Below, one piece after another: positions 46,771 to 58,050 of a stretch of 64,000 bases of DNA (positions within the stretch are counted from its first letter, which is position 1; every line of letters starts with the position of its first letter). The notes below the pieces were generated by a model. It had not been told where the DNA came from, did no database searches, and saw only the letters and a list, made by a program, of their open reading frames with translations. Position numbers and translations under genes: made by a program. Source of the stretch: Dipteronia dyeriana (Eukaryota > Streptophyta > Magnoliopsida > Sapindales > Sapindaceae); NCBI GenBank assembly GCA_032871835.1, contig CM065303.1, forward strand, positions 20,028,001 through 20,092,000, given 5' to 3'.

Positions 46771-48386
46771 TACTACTATCAACAACCACAAAAAAAGAAA
46801 AAGAAAAAAAAACTCCTCAGTATTTTATATGTACCTATATTTGAACCAGATTTGTGAACAGATTCACAGTAGACAACAGAGACAAAGACATGTCCATTAC
46901 AAATCAACAATAACAATAAAACCAACCAAAAATACAATAAAAATAATTATAATAAGAAATGACGAAAGTTACAGTGAGTGGACTTTTTTCACAGAGAGAG
47001 ATCGGTCGAAGAAGAAGAAGAAGCGGTGCAGCGATTCGACCCGGAAACACATAGAAAACCCGAACTGTACGGACACAATCGATTTTTTTTCAATCCATTT
47101 CCATTGCTTCCAATTAGAGCTTCAAAATGAGAACTCTTAATTTTTTTTTCCTTTTAAATTTGTACTGTGTATGTGTGTGCGAGCTTAGCTTGATAGAGAA
47201 AATAAAAATCCGAAGCAACATAAAAAAACAAAACAAAAACAATAATAATACTTAAGAAAATAAAGATAATAAAAATAAAAGGTTGAAGCTAAATTTAGAG
47301 GAAATGCTGAAATTAGACAAATTTTCGATTTGAAGGTCGAGAGATATGGTGTGAGGAGGATGATTAAGAATGAGCCTTCTGTAGTTTTAACAAATTAAAA
47401 AAATAAAAAATAAATAAATAATGATTTTTTATTTTTAAAATAGAAATTAAAATAAACGGAAGTTATTTGTGTTTTTTATTTATTTAAAAAAAGAGAGAAA
47501 ATATTAAATATACGGTATATGGTATATGGATAATGAAGGAAAAATGAATGGATAAAAGCTGACGTAAGATGGTTGTAGGATGAACGAGAACCGAGAAGTG
47601 AACGACGACACTAGGAGTCGTTTAATAAGCATTTTTGTTCCTTTTTGTTTGTTGGCTTTGGTTTGGTGTAATCAATTTAATTGTATATATTTTTTAAATA
47701 ATAATAAATAAAGGGGTACATTTTAGAAAGGTTCAACTTTTTAAACTAATTTTCTTTTTTAGGACTTTTGATCCCTCCATTTTATAAATACATCAATTTA
47801 GTCTATTTATCTAAAATTTTAACGGTCAAAGGTTACAAAAAATGTAAAATGATATCTTTACTCTTGGCCAATTATTTCTTAAAAAAAAAAACATTTAACA
47901 TGGATAATTTCTTAAAACAAAAAATTAAAGAAAAAATGATAAGAAATATTAGAAAATTTCAAGATTGCAAATATATATAAAGTTTTTAATTAACTGATTA
48001 TCTTAAAACACAAGAATGGATGAAACAGATTGATTTCCTCCATCCATGAATCAATCTCCACAGTTGGAAATTATTATTTTTTTTGTTTTGGAAAAATAAT
48101 TTCTTTTTAGAATTATAAAATTAAATGAAAATAAGTTTTTAAAAAATTAAATTAAAAACCAAAGTAATTTTTAAAAAAATAAAAAAGAAGGCTAAACAGA
48201 TCTGGAAATCTGGAAACTTCTTCACTTCATCTTCCAAGCTCAATCCCACAGGTTCATCTTTAAATCTGGAAACTTCATCACAACTGGAAATTAATTAATA
48301 AAATAATTTTAAAAAGATTCAAACAATTGATTAATTAAAAAATATCGATGGAATGAAAAAAAAAATCAATTCTTCAATCAATCTAC
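46771..48386. other. Upstream region of the SAMTL-like gene
   Basis: The first 400 bp should hold the 5' leader and promoter. It has GAAGAAGAAGAAG near 47009 and no clear TATA box. The rest is AT-rich. An imperfectly repeated ATCTGGAAACTTC phrase occurs at about 48200-48280. No gene seen. Confidence 0.5.
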
Positions 48387-48697
48387 ACATAAAAGCACAA
48401 ATCAATTCCACAATAGTAAAAACCCAAATCGATTCCAATAATCCAAATAAATCCAAATAACCTTCAATAAAATAAAATTGATATTCTCTTCATTCCAATA
48501 TATATATTTTTTTCAATTTTTTTGTAAAGGTTAAAAAATAATCTGGAAAAAGTTTGTAATTAAAAAACGTGAATACATCACATAATTAGCAACACAACAA
48601 GCACAACAAGCACACAAGCATAATTCTAACATTCAAAATTAACATTGTCACTTGTCAATTCACTTGTAGAGAATAAAAAGGAAAAAAAAAACAATAA
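48387..48697 (+). repeat. Dispersed repeat copy 2
   Basis: Near-identical partner of 37876-38185, with small differences such as one extra CACAACAAG unit. It is followed by unrelated sequence. Confidence 0.9.
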
Positions 48698-49458
48698 AAC
48701 CCAGTTAAACTGAACATTTATGGCTTCTTAGACAATTGTTTATGGGCATCCCCATCAGTTTTTTTCCACTAGAGGCAACGTGAGCTCAGGCATGTAAAAT
48801 TAAAAGAACTTTCAATATCATCAGTTTTCTAGAACATAAAGAACACCAACCAAGAACACCCACTAAAACGCACTACCATCGTCAATTTTGTCTAGAAATC
48901 ATCACATTCTCCAACCATCTACACCCTTAAATCCAACCCACCATCGCCCACTGTCAAACAAAATCAAACCCAAACCCAAACCCAACTACCACCCCTAAAA
49001 TCAACTATTTTTTAAAATTTTAAAAAAAATCTAGAAATGGTGATGTTCACCTCTACCGCCACCCTTCAAAGCCTCCACCGTCAAACTTTCAAGTCAGATT
49101 TCATCGCCACCCTTTCACGTGGTTGCCTCTGTTTGTCGATGTCCTCCGTTTGGAGGAGATACGTTGCATTGACATCCTCCATTTTAAGGAGATCCGACAC
49201 GAAGAAGTTGGATCTCCTTCGATCTGCGTTAACCCAACACATGTCCTCTATTTTTTTTTTGTTCTAGGTATTTTGTTTTTGTTTCGGGTTTCGTTGATCT
49301 AGGTTCAAGCTATTGAGTTTAGCTTAGATTTGTTTACTTGTTAAATATTTGTGATGTAGATATTTAGGTGATCGGAAGAGACTCGAATGAGTTTGATCTT
49401 AAAGTTGGTGGCGGTGACGACTAGGGTTTGCAGGTGCGAAGCCAAAATTTTGGCTTTA

Positions 49459-49461
<3 letters not shown>
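48698..49461. other. Intergenic region with a doubtful short ORF
   Basis: A 76-codon ORF at 49037-49267 (+) has no recognisable domain, and its sequence is built around a CCTCCGTTTGGAGGAGAT/CCTCCATTTTAAGGAGAT duplication. I do not call it a gene. A palindrome GCCAAAATTTTGGC lies at about 49441, just before the G run. Confidence 0.5.

Positions 49462-49493
<32 letters not shown>
49462..49493. repeat. 32-bp G homopolymer
   Basis: An uninterrupted run of about 32 G follows TTTAGGA. Such a run could form stacked G-quadruplexes and is prone to sequencing and assembly length error. Confidence 0.9.
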
Positions 49494-49495
<2 letters not shown>

Positions 49496-49904
49496 TGGTG
49501 GTGTCAAGACAAAAAATATATATTCAAATTAACGCTAGACAAATATAATGGTCAAGAATTGATTGGAATTGACTGACTTTAATATAAGCTCGTTAAAATT
49601 CATTACATTCATTAACGTGATAATCTCATATCTATCGACGTAATCCTAGGTCACGCATTTGTTAGAAATTCTTTTGATTGATTTTCATAAGTTGAAATAT
49701 TAATAATAGATATTGACAAAGATGAACCGGTTTTTAAAGTTTTAATTCTTTTGAAAAATCCGTAAATAGTAGATGACTTTTTTATCTAAAAATCGGATAA
49801 AATTGATCCAATTAATTTAAATAAAATACTACTATAATAGATGTAGAAAAATCATATAATTGTTTTTGAAAGAAAAATTAATTAAATAAATTATTTCTTC
49901 GTAG

Positions 49905-50110
49905 AGATGGTTGTGCATCTGCCTTCCACACCTAGTGGTCAAAGGTTTGAGTCTCACAATGCGCAATTTACAAGCTTGTGTGGGGAATTTTATCCCGGTT
50001 TGTGGAAGCATCCCTATCTCCAGTTGTGAGAGTTGTAGTCCATATGTAACATCTCCCCGATAGTGGGATAATATTCCGGACCGTACTTATAGAGTCTAAT
50101 TAATCTTATC
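49905..50110 (+). repeat. SINE-like sequence
   Basis: GGTTGTGCATCTGCC (A-box region) and GGTTTGAGTCTCAC (B box) are spaced like a tRNA-derived SINE head. A unique-looking body follows to about 50110. The ends are not defined by a duplication that I can see. Confidence 0.4.
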
Positions 50111-50531
50111 AGGTCCCGAATAAGAATTTAATTTTGAAATTGTTTTAGTGAAAACAAATGAAAATAAAAATAAACAAGCATGTATCTAGGTTAGACTAAT
50201 TTATGAATCATGATGTATAGAAAATCAAATCTTAAAATGAATACATTTTCTACTATAGAGTTAAAAAGGATAAAATTGGACTTTATTATTATTATTATTA
50301 TTATTATTTTAATTTAAAACTAATCTATCTAAAAATTGGAGATGGAAGTTGGTGTCGACGATGATGACGACTTTTCGTTTGGCTGGGTGTTATGGGTTTT
50401 TGTTTGATGATGATGATGATTATGATGATGATGAATAATGTGGACGATGATGTTGGTTATATTTTATTTTCTTAATTTTAATTCTTAAAAAAAATTACTT
50501 AAAAAATTTATCACATCACCTCCATATTCAA

Positions 50532-50593
<62 letters not shown>

Positions 50594-51495
50594 TATATAA
50601 CACTCAATTTTCTTTAAATATATAATAGCATCGAAGATACTTTAATTTAAATAGACCCTTATCCATCGTAATCTACTCTTTAATCTTTATCCTGTTTTTC
50701 ATTCTTTGTTTTTAACTTAAATATGGGTAACGGATTCCAAATAGTTATTCCTGCAACACAAATCCGAATAGTTATTCCTTGATCACGATAGGGAAAGGAA
50801 TAATTAATTTTTAGTTGTTATACACTTATATCATGTTAGAAGCAAAGTCCTTTTAGAGGGAAGGGAATGAAAATAATAATAATAATTAAAATTAATCAAC
50901 TCAAATCAAACAATGGTACTTGAATCCGAAGTGAAGTCATATTAAGTCTGAAAAGGGTCATGCTATTTACATTTTTGTTTTAATTTTTTTTCATTTCTCT
51001 AGAACACTTAAAAATTAATGGAGTCGTTTCCTCTGCCTATGATCTTTTTCAAGACGAGACAGCACAGTTTTTGTATTTTGTTTTGCTGGTTTCTGATGAT
51101 TTTTTTTTAGCATATCCAAGTTTTAGAATTCTAGGGTTAGCCTTGCTTCTCTAAATTAATGTTCTCTTAGTTGTTTAGATTTTTTGGTTTACCCCAATAT
51201 CTCATATTAATAATAAACATAAAAAAATATCACAATTTACTATTTTTTTTTTCACCTTAATTTGTTAAATAACTGCATAACATTTATACTCCATAGTCAT
51301 GGTGAACTTTAAAAATGAAGTCATGCACTATCATGAATTCTCATTGAGAGCATCGTGCCTTCTTTCCCTCGTAATTAACCTGAAAATAGATCATAATTTT
51401 GCCATGATATCATAAACTAGCTCTATTACATGTTTTTTGTTTTTGTATGAATCTTTCTCTCAATAACATCAACTAGAAAAGCCTCGTGAAACTAA
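50111..51495. other. AT-rich intergenic DNA with microsatellites
   Basis: It contains (ATT)n at about 50285-50308, GATGAT-type repeats at about 50406-50436 and a (TA)n run at 50538-50591. No gene seen. Confidence 0.7.
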
Positions 51496-52871
51496 GGTGG
51501 TGTTTGGTTGAGTGGAATGGAATGGAAAGAAATTCATTCAATTTGTTTGGTTTGTTAAATTCTAATAGAATGAGCATTCAATTGGAATGAGCATTCCACC
51601 ATTTTGGTGGAATGAGCATTCCATCCAAAAACCAATAGAATGCCCATTCCATTCCATTCCATTAACACATTTTCTTTCCAAAAATAACCCTCTATCCTAC
51701 AACTTAATTCCAAAAATACCCTCATTTCCAATAATAATAATATATATATGTATATATATATATATATTATAATATATTATTACATATATTATATATATTC
51801 ATATATATATATATTATATTATATTATATTATTTATAATTTTATATCATATATACAAAATATATATATATTATTATATTTATACTATATATATATATATA
51901 CTATATAATTTATACTTTTATATTTTATTATTATTATATACATAATGTATATATATATACATTATATAATAATATATAATATTAATAATATCAATATTTC
52001 TAATATATAATATATAATATAATAATATTAAAATTAATAATATCAATATTTCTAATATATAATATATAATAATATATATTAAAATATATATATATATATA
52101 TATAATATTTATAATATATATCTTGAGCTAGAAAAGATATCTTGTCTAGAATCCTTTCATATCTCCTACTCCCCACCTGGGGTCCGCCCAGAGTGAGTTC
52201 ACAGGAGCCAGGAAATGTTCTGCACTTCGACCGGACGCCAAGGCTCTGATACCACTTGAACTAGAAAAATATCTTGTCTAGTCTAGGTCCAGTTACCTTT
52301 TAATCCTTTCATATCTCCATTTTATTATTATTATCCAAAATGAACATTATATTTTCTAATTATATATATATATATATACACACATTATATAATTATATAT
52401 AATATTTATATATTTAATAATATTAATTTATAATATATAATATATAATATATAATATATAATATTTCTAATATATAATATATAATAATATATATTAAAAA
52501 AATATATAATATTTATATATTCAATAATATTAATATTAATAATATCAATATTTCTAATATATAATATATAATATATAATATTATATTATATATTAAAAAA
52601 TATATATTATTATATATATTTTATTTTTATAATTTTTTTATTATCCATAATATATAATATTATTATAAATGTTTTGTAATTAGTGGTATTTTTGTCAAAA
52701 TACAGTTGATTCCATTCCATTCAATTCAGTTGTTAACCAAACAAAATATTACAGATATTGATTCTAAAGTCCCAACCAAACAAAGAAATCAGTTTTCTAT
52801 TCCTTTCCATTTCAATTCTCATTCTCATTACCATTCCAATTCTCATTCCACCACGGTAACCAAACGCCACC
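51496..52871. mobile_element. PIF/Harbinger-type MITE (1376 bp) with nested element
   Basis: It is flanked by TAA (51493-51495 and 52872-52874). The inverted ends are GGTGGTGTTTGGTTGAGTGG on the left and GGTGGCGTTTGGTTACCGTG reading inward from the right, both leading into GGAATG-rich sequence. The interior is mostly TA-rich low-complexity DNA plus the 197-bp element below. It belongs to the same family as 36244-37023. Confidence 0.85.
52122..52318 (-). mobile_element. Miniature LTR element (SMART/TRIM-like) with perfect PBS
   Basis: Direct terminal repeats of about 45 and 64 bp (both with CTTGARCTAGAAAA...ATATCTTGTCTAG and ending CCTTTCATATCTCC on the + strand) enclose about 88 bp. On the - strand the inner part opens with TGGTATCAGAGC (52254-52243), the exact 12-bp initiator-Met tRNA binding site of plant retrotransposons. 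It ends with a purine-rich AGGTGGGGAGTAGGAG next to the other repeat. There is no coding capacity. No clear target duplication is visible in the surrounding TA-rich DNA. Confidence 0.65.
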
Positions 52872-53235
52872 TAAAGAGTTGTAAAGTTCAAATAAATCCA
52901 ATAATTAAGTATTTATTTGGGATAACTCTGAAACTGTCATCTATTACAATAAATCTCCAAAAATGGTGAAAATTGTGAAGCTCAACAACCGTCTATCATA
53001 TAACAATAACTCATGAAAATATCATCTGTTACATCTGAATATGGCATTTTCAAACCATATCAACTGAATTTCAAGACTGCCAAGGTTAAGTTTGTACACC
53101 TATTCAACAAACGAAACCTCTAACTCATCGGCAAACATAACTTGTTTTCGTAAACGAGACAGTTAGAAAAACGATGGGAAATTATTTTCTTCTGTACCAA
53201 ATTTTACTAAACCTCACCATATTAAACGTCATTCA

Positions 53236-56119
53236 TCAGAATGCAGATCCGCTGCCTTTTGTCTTGCCAAGCATCACATCTTTAGCTTCATTGATTTTCG
53301 AAGCAAGATAATGGCTACCTCCTGCATCAGGATGGTTGGCAACCATTACTCTCCTATGTGCTTCCTTGACTTTGTCTGGAGTTGCACCTTCCCTGTTAAA
53401 CCATACAACAAAACAGATTAAATCACTAGAACCAACTACAGTGCCCTCTTGGCGTAATGCCATCTTCGCTCCACAAAAACGTGATAAGGAGCCTGAATTG
53501 GTCTAGCTTGGGTACATACATAAAGTCATAAATGCTTGTCGCGTGTGTCTAATACTCATAAGCTAGATAATCTGTGGAATCTGTAATTAGAATAAAATTG
53601 CACCAATAATAGATAGATCAAAGTAATGTCCACATATGATTCTTTACTTCAAATCTAAGTTGATTAGTTCAAGAAAGATGCTGTAATTACCTAACACCAA
53701 GAATAAGAGCCGCTTCCCTTCTTGTCATTGTAGGCTGGAAACCACCCTCGTAGAACTTGCGTAGTGTAGGTCTTGGTGGTCTGGTCTTAAATGCTTGCCA
53801 AGCCTGGATTCCATATCTGCCGGCAAGAGCTGCTGCAGCAACTGCAAGCCCAGCGAGAAATGGTGTAGCCTGATGTTCATCTAGAAATATATTAATCAAA
53901 GATTGTAGAAATTGAAGAATAACGTTCAAAACATTACAATATATTTTCAATAACCAAGTCATCATAATTCATTTTCGGGGTTCAACTCCATCTTCGTGTG
54001 ACCAGTTTGTCTAATGACAATGCTCTACATGAAAAGAGGGAATTTCTGCTGTTTCAATCAAGAAGACCAAACAATATGCATTTAGAAGAACACCTGTTTT
54101 TTAAGAGCTTGACTACACAACAATAAGCAGAACATAAAGACTTGTACGTTTCAAAAAAATTAAAAAAGGGAAACACTAACCAGATAGTAACCAAGTGCTA
54201 CACGAACATTAAATATGCCTGTATAGATCCAGGACACACAATTGATACAAAATCAAAAGGAGCCAATTCCAAACAAGTCAATATGATCAACATATCTTGA
54301 TCAAGCTTTGAGCAGATTATGCCAAGAGATGCAAGTTTTTGTCGCTCAATTTTGGGATGTTAACTGGCTATAAATCATTGTGGAAAGCAGAATGGGCTAA
54401 CCATCAAACATTATCCTCAAATCAATAGTTGAGGAGAAAACTCAAACTTAGCTTTACAACAGGTACAGGACCTACAAAACTTTTTTTTTTATGAGCTTGA
54501 GCAGAGCATGAAATCTTCTCTACTGAAATGCAGAAGGCAGCAGTCACTTCAGAATGGTGCCTGCTGCCAAGTCAGTTCATTTGCAAGAAAACTCTTGATT
54601 TTTCCATTACCCATATGCTGACACTTTCACACATCCGTAATAAATGCAAAACAATCCTCCTGGCCTCTGATACTCCGAAAACAGAATCACAGGAACCACA
54701 AATTCATCTCCTTCCAGTTGAAACAACAGTCTCACAGGGAGATCACCTAGTGATGAAACTCAACTAATACAAGAATCTAAGAGACAGCATCTAGATGCAA
54801 CTATTCTAGGACCATTTAGCCACTCAGACAACAGCAGCTCTTTGTATCAAGTATTTTGACACCATATAAAACAAAACATTACCTTAGATGTTCCAAAGCA
54901 AGTATAATTAAGAATGCCTTATGCCTGAAATGCAGAGAGGGACAACCATCCAGAAAATAATTCTTATCAATTACAAGTTCCGAAGAAAGTAAACATTTCC
55001 TTCACATGTCCTTTTTAATCAAGTTGTTTAAGGTGAAAGCATATTATTCTGGGAGCTACTAACTAACTATATAAACGAGTATTAACGTAATCATAACTAT
55101 TTATGAACTTCACTTGCAGCCTGAACTAGTACAACAGCTTTCCAATTACCTCCTCAACCTATGTAACACGGTTGGGCCAACAATTCAACTCATCCTATGT
55201 AAATTAAAATGTACCAACCATATACATTTTCACCAAATATCAGAAGAATTGAAAGAGGTTCCTAGCTGACCTAAGTTACAGTGAGATATTCCGGCATGAA
55301 TGAGAGTAAGAACTCACAATTTGATATTGTCTAGAATCATTTGGTCAAAGTCGTTTGTCTCTGGATAGAAAACTGAAAAGCAGTGAGAGGACACAAAAGG
55401 CTAAACCGTGAAGAAAACCAATAATCAAAGTACATGAATTAAAATTTCACAATAGACTTCTAAATGGCTGTGTTATAAGAGTCCAAAAATTGTAAATTTG
55501 ATGAATAAAACCATATATAGGCATTGAATAACCAAAAAGGTACACATATAACATAAATCCAAAATTAAATCATCAGATCAAACTCAATGTTGTGATCTTA
55601 CCATCTTTTCTAGTCAAATTTGACCATAGGGCATAATCTATTGTACTGATAATCATATGCATCAATCTGTACCATACACAGAAGGTACTCTTAACATAAA
55701 TAGCTTATAGTTAGAATCATATAAAAACCCAGATAAACAAAACTACTAGTGGAATTGGGTTTATACTAACATTAAAAATTAAGAAATGAAACTCAATGTT
55801 GCACATATGCAAAATGAAAAGAAACAAAAAATCACAGTAAATGATGATTTCTAACACTGAAGATGAGTATAAATCAATTTAAATCACACCCACATAAACA
55901 AAATCAAAGAAAATACCAAATTGAGCTCCAAAATGAATCATGGCATCTCAAAACTAGAGAAAGATTAGAAATTTTGTGAATCCAGATTGCAGACCAAAAA
56001 TATTATGCAAAAAAAACTTCAATACAGCACAGAAAACAATATTAAACAAATTTGAGTATCAAACAAAGAGATTGATAGAAAGAGAGAGGGATTTTTTTTA
56101 TATATTTTGCACTTACCAT
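53236..56119 (-). CDS. TIM14: TIM14/PAM18 J-protein of the mitochondrial import motor
   Basis: Three coding parts: 56119-56117 (only ATG, directly before a GTAAGT donor), 53869-53691 and 53392-53236, giving 112 residues. The protein has an N-terminal membrane segment (about residues 3-20, Ala/Leu/Val-rich), the conserved [18 protein letters not shown] linker, FYEGGF and a C-terminal J domain with HPD at 81-83. It ends KGSGSAF. TIM14 sits in the inner mitochondrial membrane and stimulates the ATPase of matrix Hsp70 during protein import through TIM23. The 2.25-kb first intron holds no other gene. The ATG-only exon matches what I recall of plant TIM14 genes. Confidence 0.95.
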
Positions 56120-56771
56120 TTATATGAAATGTCGGGCTTTGAAGACAAGGTTTTTCAAGTTTCATTCAGGAGTGCTTTTGAATTGGTTATTTGGTAAATT
56201 GGTACAATGAAATCTGTACGGTTCGATCTATTAACCAATACTTGTGTGCCACGTCATCATATAGCAAAGTATTAGTAAGTGAGTGTTGTCAAATGTCAAC
56301 AATGGGAATTTTCTTTATAATAATTACAAATAATTCAAAATTTACATCACAAAAGCGTGAATGTGATGAGCAGACTACCTCCTCAAAAGTATAAATACGA
56401 TGAGTATACTATTAAACCAACCCCAATTCATCATTAAAAATGGATATTTTATATATAGATTTTTTAATAGAATTTTTTTTCCCAATATTTAGGTCACTCT
56501 TTTTTCCAATACTTACGTCACTTGTGGATCCATAAATTATAAATAAAAAGCTATTAATTGAGTTCAGAATGTTTTTTTTATTGTCATAATATATATATAT
56601 ATATATATATATAATACAAGGTCAAAATTATATATCATTGGGATATCTTACTGTTGATGGAGAAAAAAAAATGCAATTTCATTGAATTTGAGATGTTATT
56701 TTATGACAAAATATTGCATTGAAAATGTTAGTCTTGAATTGGATTGAAACAAATAAATAATTGAGCATTTA
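56120..56771. other. Upstream region of TIM14
   Basis: The first part should hold the 5' leader and promoter. A (TA)n run lies at 56588-56613. No other feature defined. Confidence 0.5.
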
Positions 56772-57519
56772 GGGGTCGTTTGTTTTTTGTCTGAATACTG
56801 AACAATCCTGAATTTTTCTAATGACTGAATAGATACTGAAATTTGAATCTGAATGACAAGTTTTTTTTTTTTTCTCATATCTGAATGTATTGTCAGGATG
56901 CTTGTTTTTTAAAGTAAAATTGTTTGAATATAAGTAATTTTATATTTATAGCTATGTTAAACAATTTTACATATAATATGGAATATAAACAATCTAAAAA
57001 CAATAATTATATATGAACACATATGATCATGATCTTCATCTTTGATTACAAACAAACTTCATTTTTCTAAGAAAAGAAAATGTTTTTTTTTTCAAAAAAT
57101 AAATAGGACATCAAGAAAAATCGCATAAAACACTCTAATATATATATACATCACTATAATATCATAATAAAGTATCGATATAAAATGAACAGTAATTATG
57201 TTCTTTTTTATTTACGTTCTTTTTTATTTTTAAAGCTATTTAAAATAAACAACATATTAAAATAAAAATTTCTATACCATATATAATTTTGATAAAATTG
57301 GAAATAGATTATATATGAGGGATAATATCAGAAGAAAAGATTTTATATTGCATTTATTACAGTGATTTGCAATTAAGTTAAGTTAAAAGTCAAGATTTTT
57401 TACTTTTTATTTTAAGTTGTTTTTAGGATTTTTAAATTGTTTGACCGCTTACAAACAAAACAACTTAATAATTATAATTTAGACCTATTAAGTTTTAAGT
57501 GGAAAAAACAAACTAACCC
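56772..57519. mobile_element. PIF/Harbinger-like MITE (748 bp)
   Basis: It is flanked by TTA (56769-56771 and 57520-57522). The ends are GGGGTCGTTTGTTTTTTGTC on the left and GGGTTAGTTTGTTTTTTCCA reading inward from the right. The interior is AT-rich without ORFs. The ends resemble those of 22462-23604. Confidence 0.65.
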
Positions 57520-58050
57520 TTAATCTAAAGGTTGAAAATCTTTTCAGTGTTTTAATAATTTAGAAGAAAGTGAAGAAAGATTTCAGAGTATTCTTTTCTC
57601 AGCTTTCAAGCCACCAAAAAGAAGAGAGCAACATTGCAATGAGTACAAAAACTAAACATTTTAACATTCCTTTGAAGAAAAGAAAAGAAAATACCACAAA
57701 AGATACAAGAATTTGATGCATCACAAATCATTAGCCACTAATATCATCTCCAAACCAATCCTTGTTAAAAATAATAATAATACAAGTAATAATTAATGTT
57801 CCTAACAAGAGCAAATGTTCAAGAAGAAGGAAAAGATGTTGATAGTTACCAAAACAAAAGACAAATACAAGATTAAATTACCCATCTTTATTTACTATTC
57901 TCCTCCTCCATTGCTTGCACCTCTTACAATAGCTGATAGAGAAGATTATCCAGTAAACAAAGAACAATGTTTTCCACAGCCCATCTTTTTATTCATTCTT
58001 CTTCATCTGCACTTATATCTAAATTCATATTTCTTTCGTGTTTTCTTTCA

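Noticed and set aside
49037..49267. 76-codon + strand ORF
   Set aside because: It lacks a domain and contains an internal duplication; no splice or promoter context supports it.
51748..51945. ORF rich in Tyr-Ile
   Set aside because: It is a translation of TA-rich low-complexity DNA inside a MITE.
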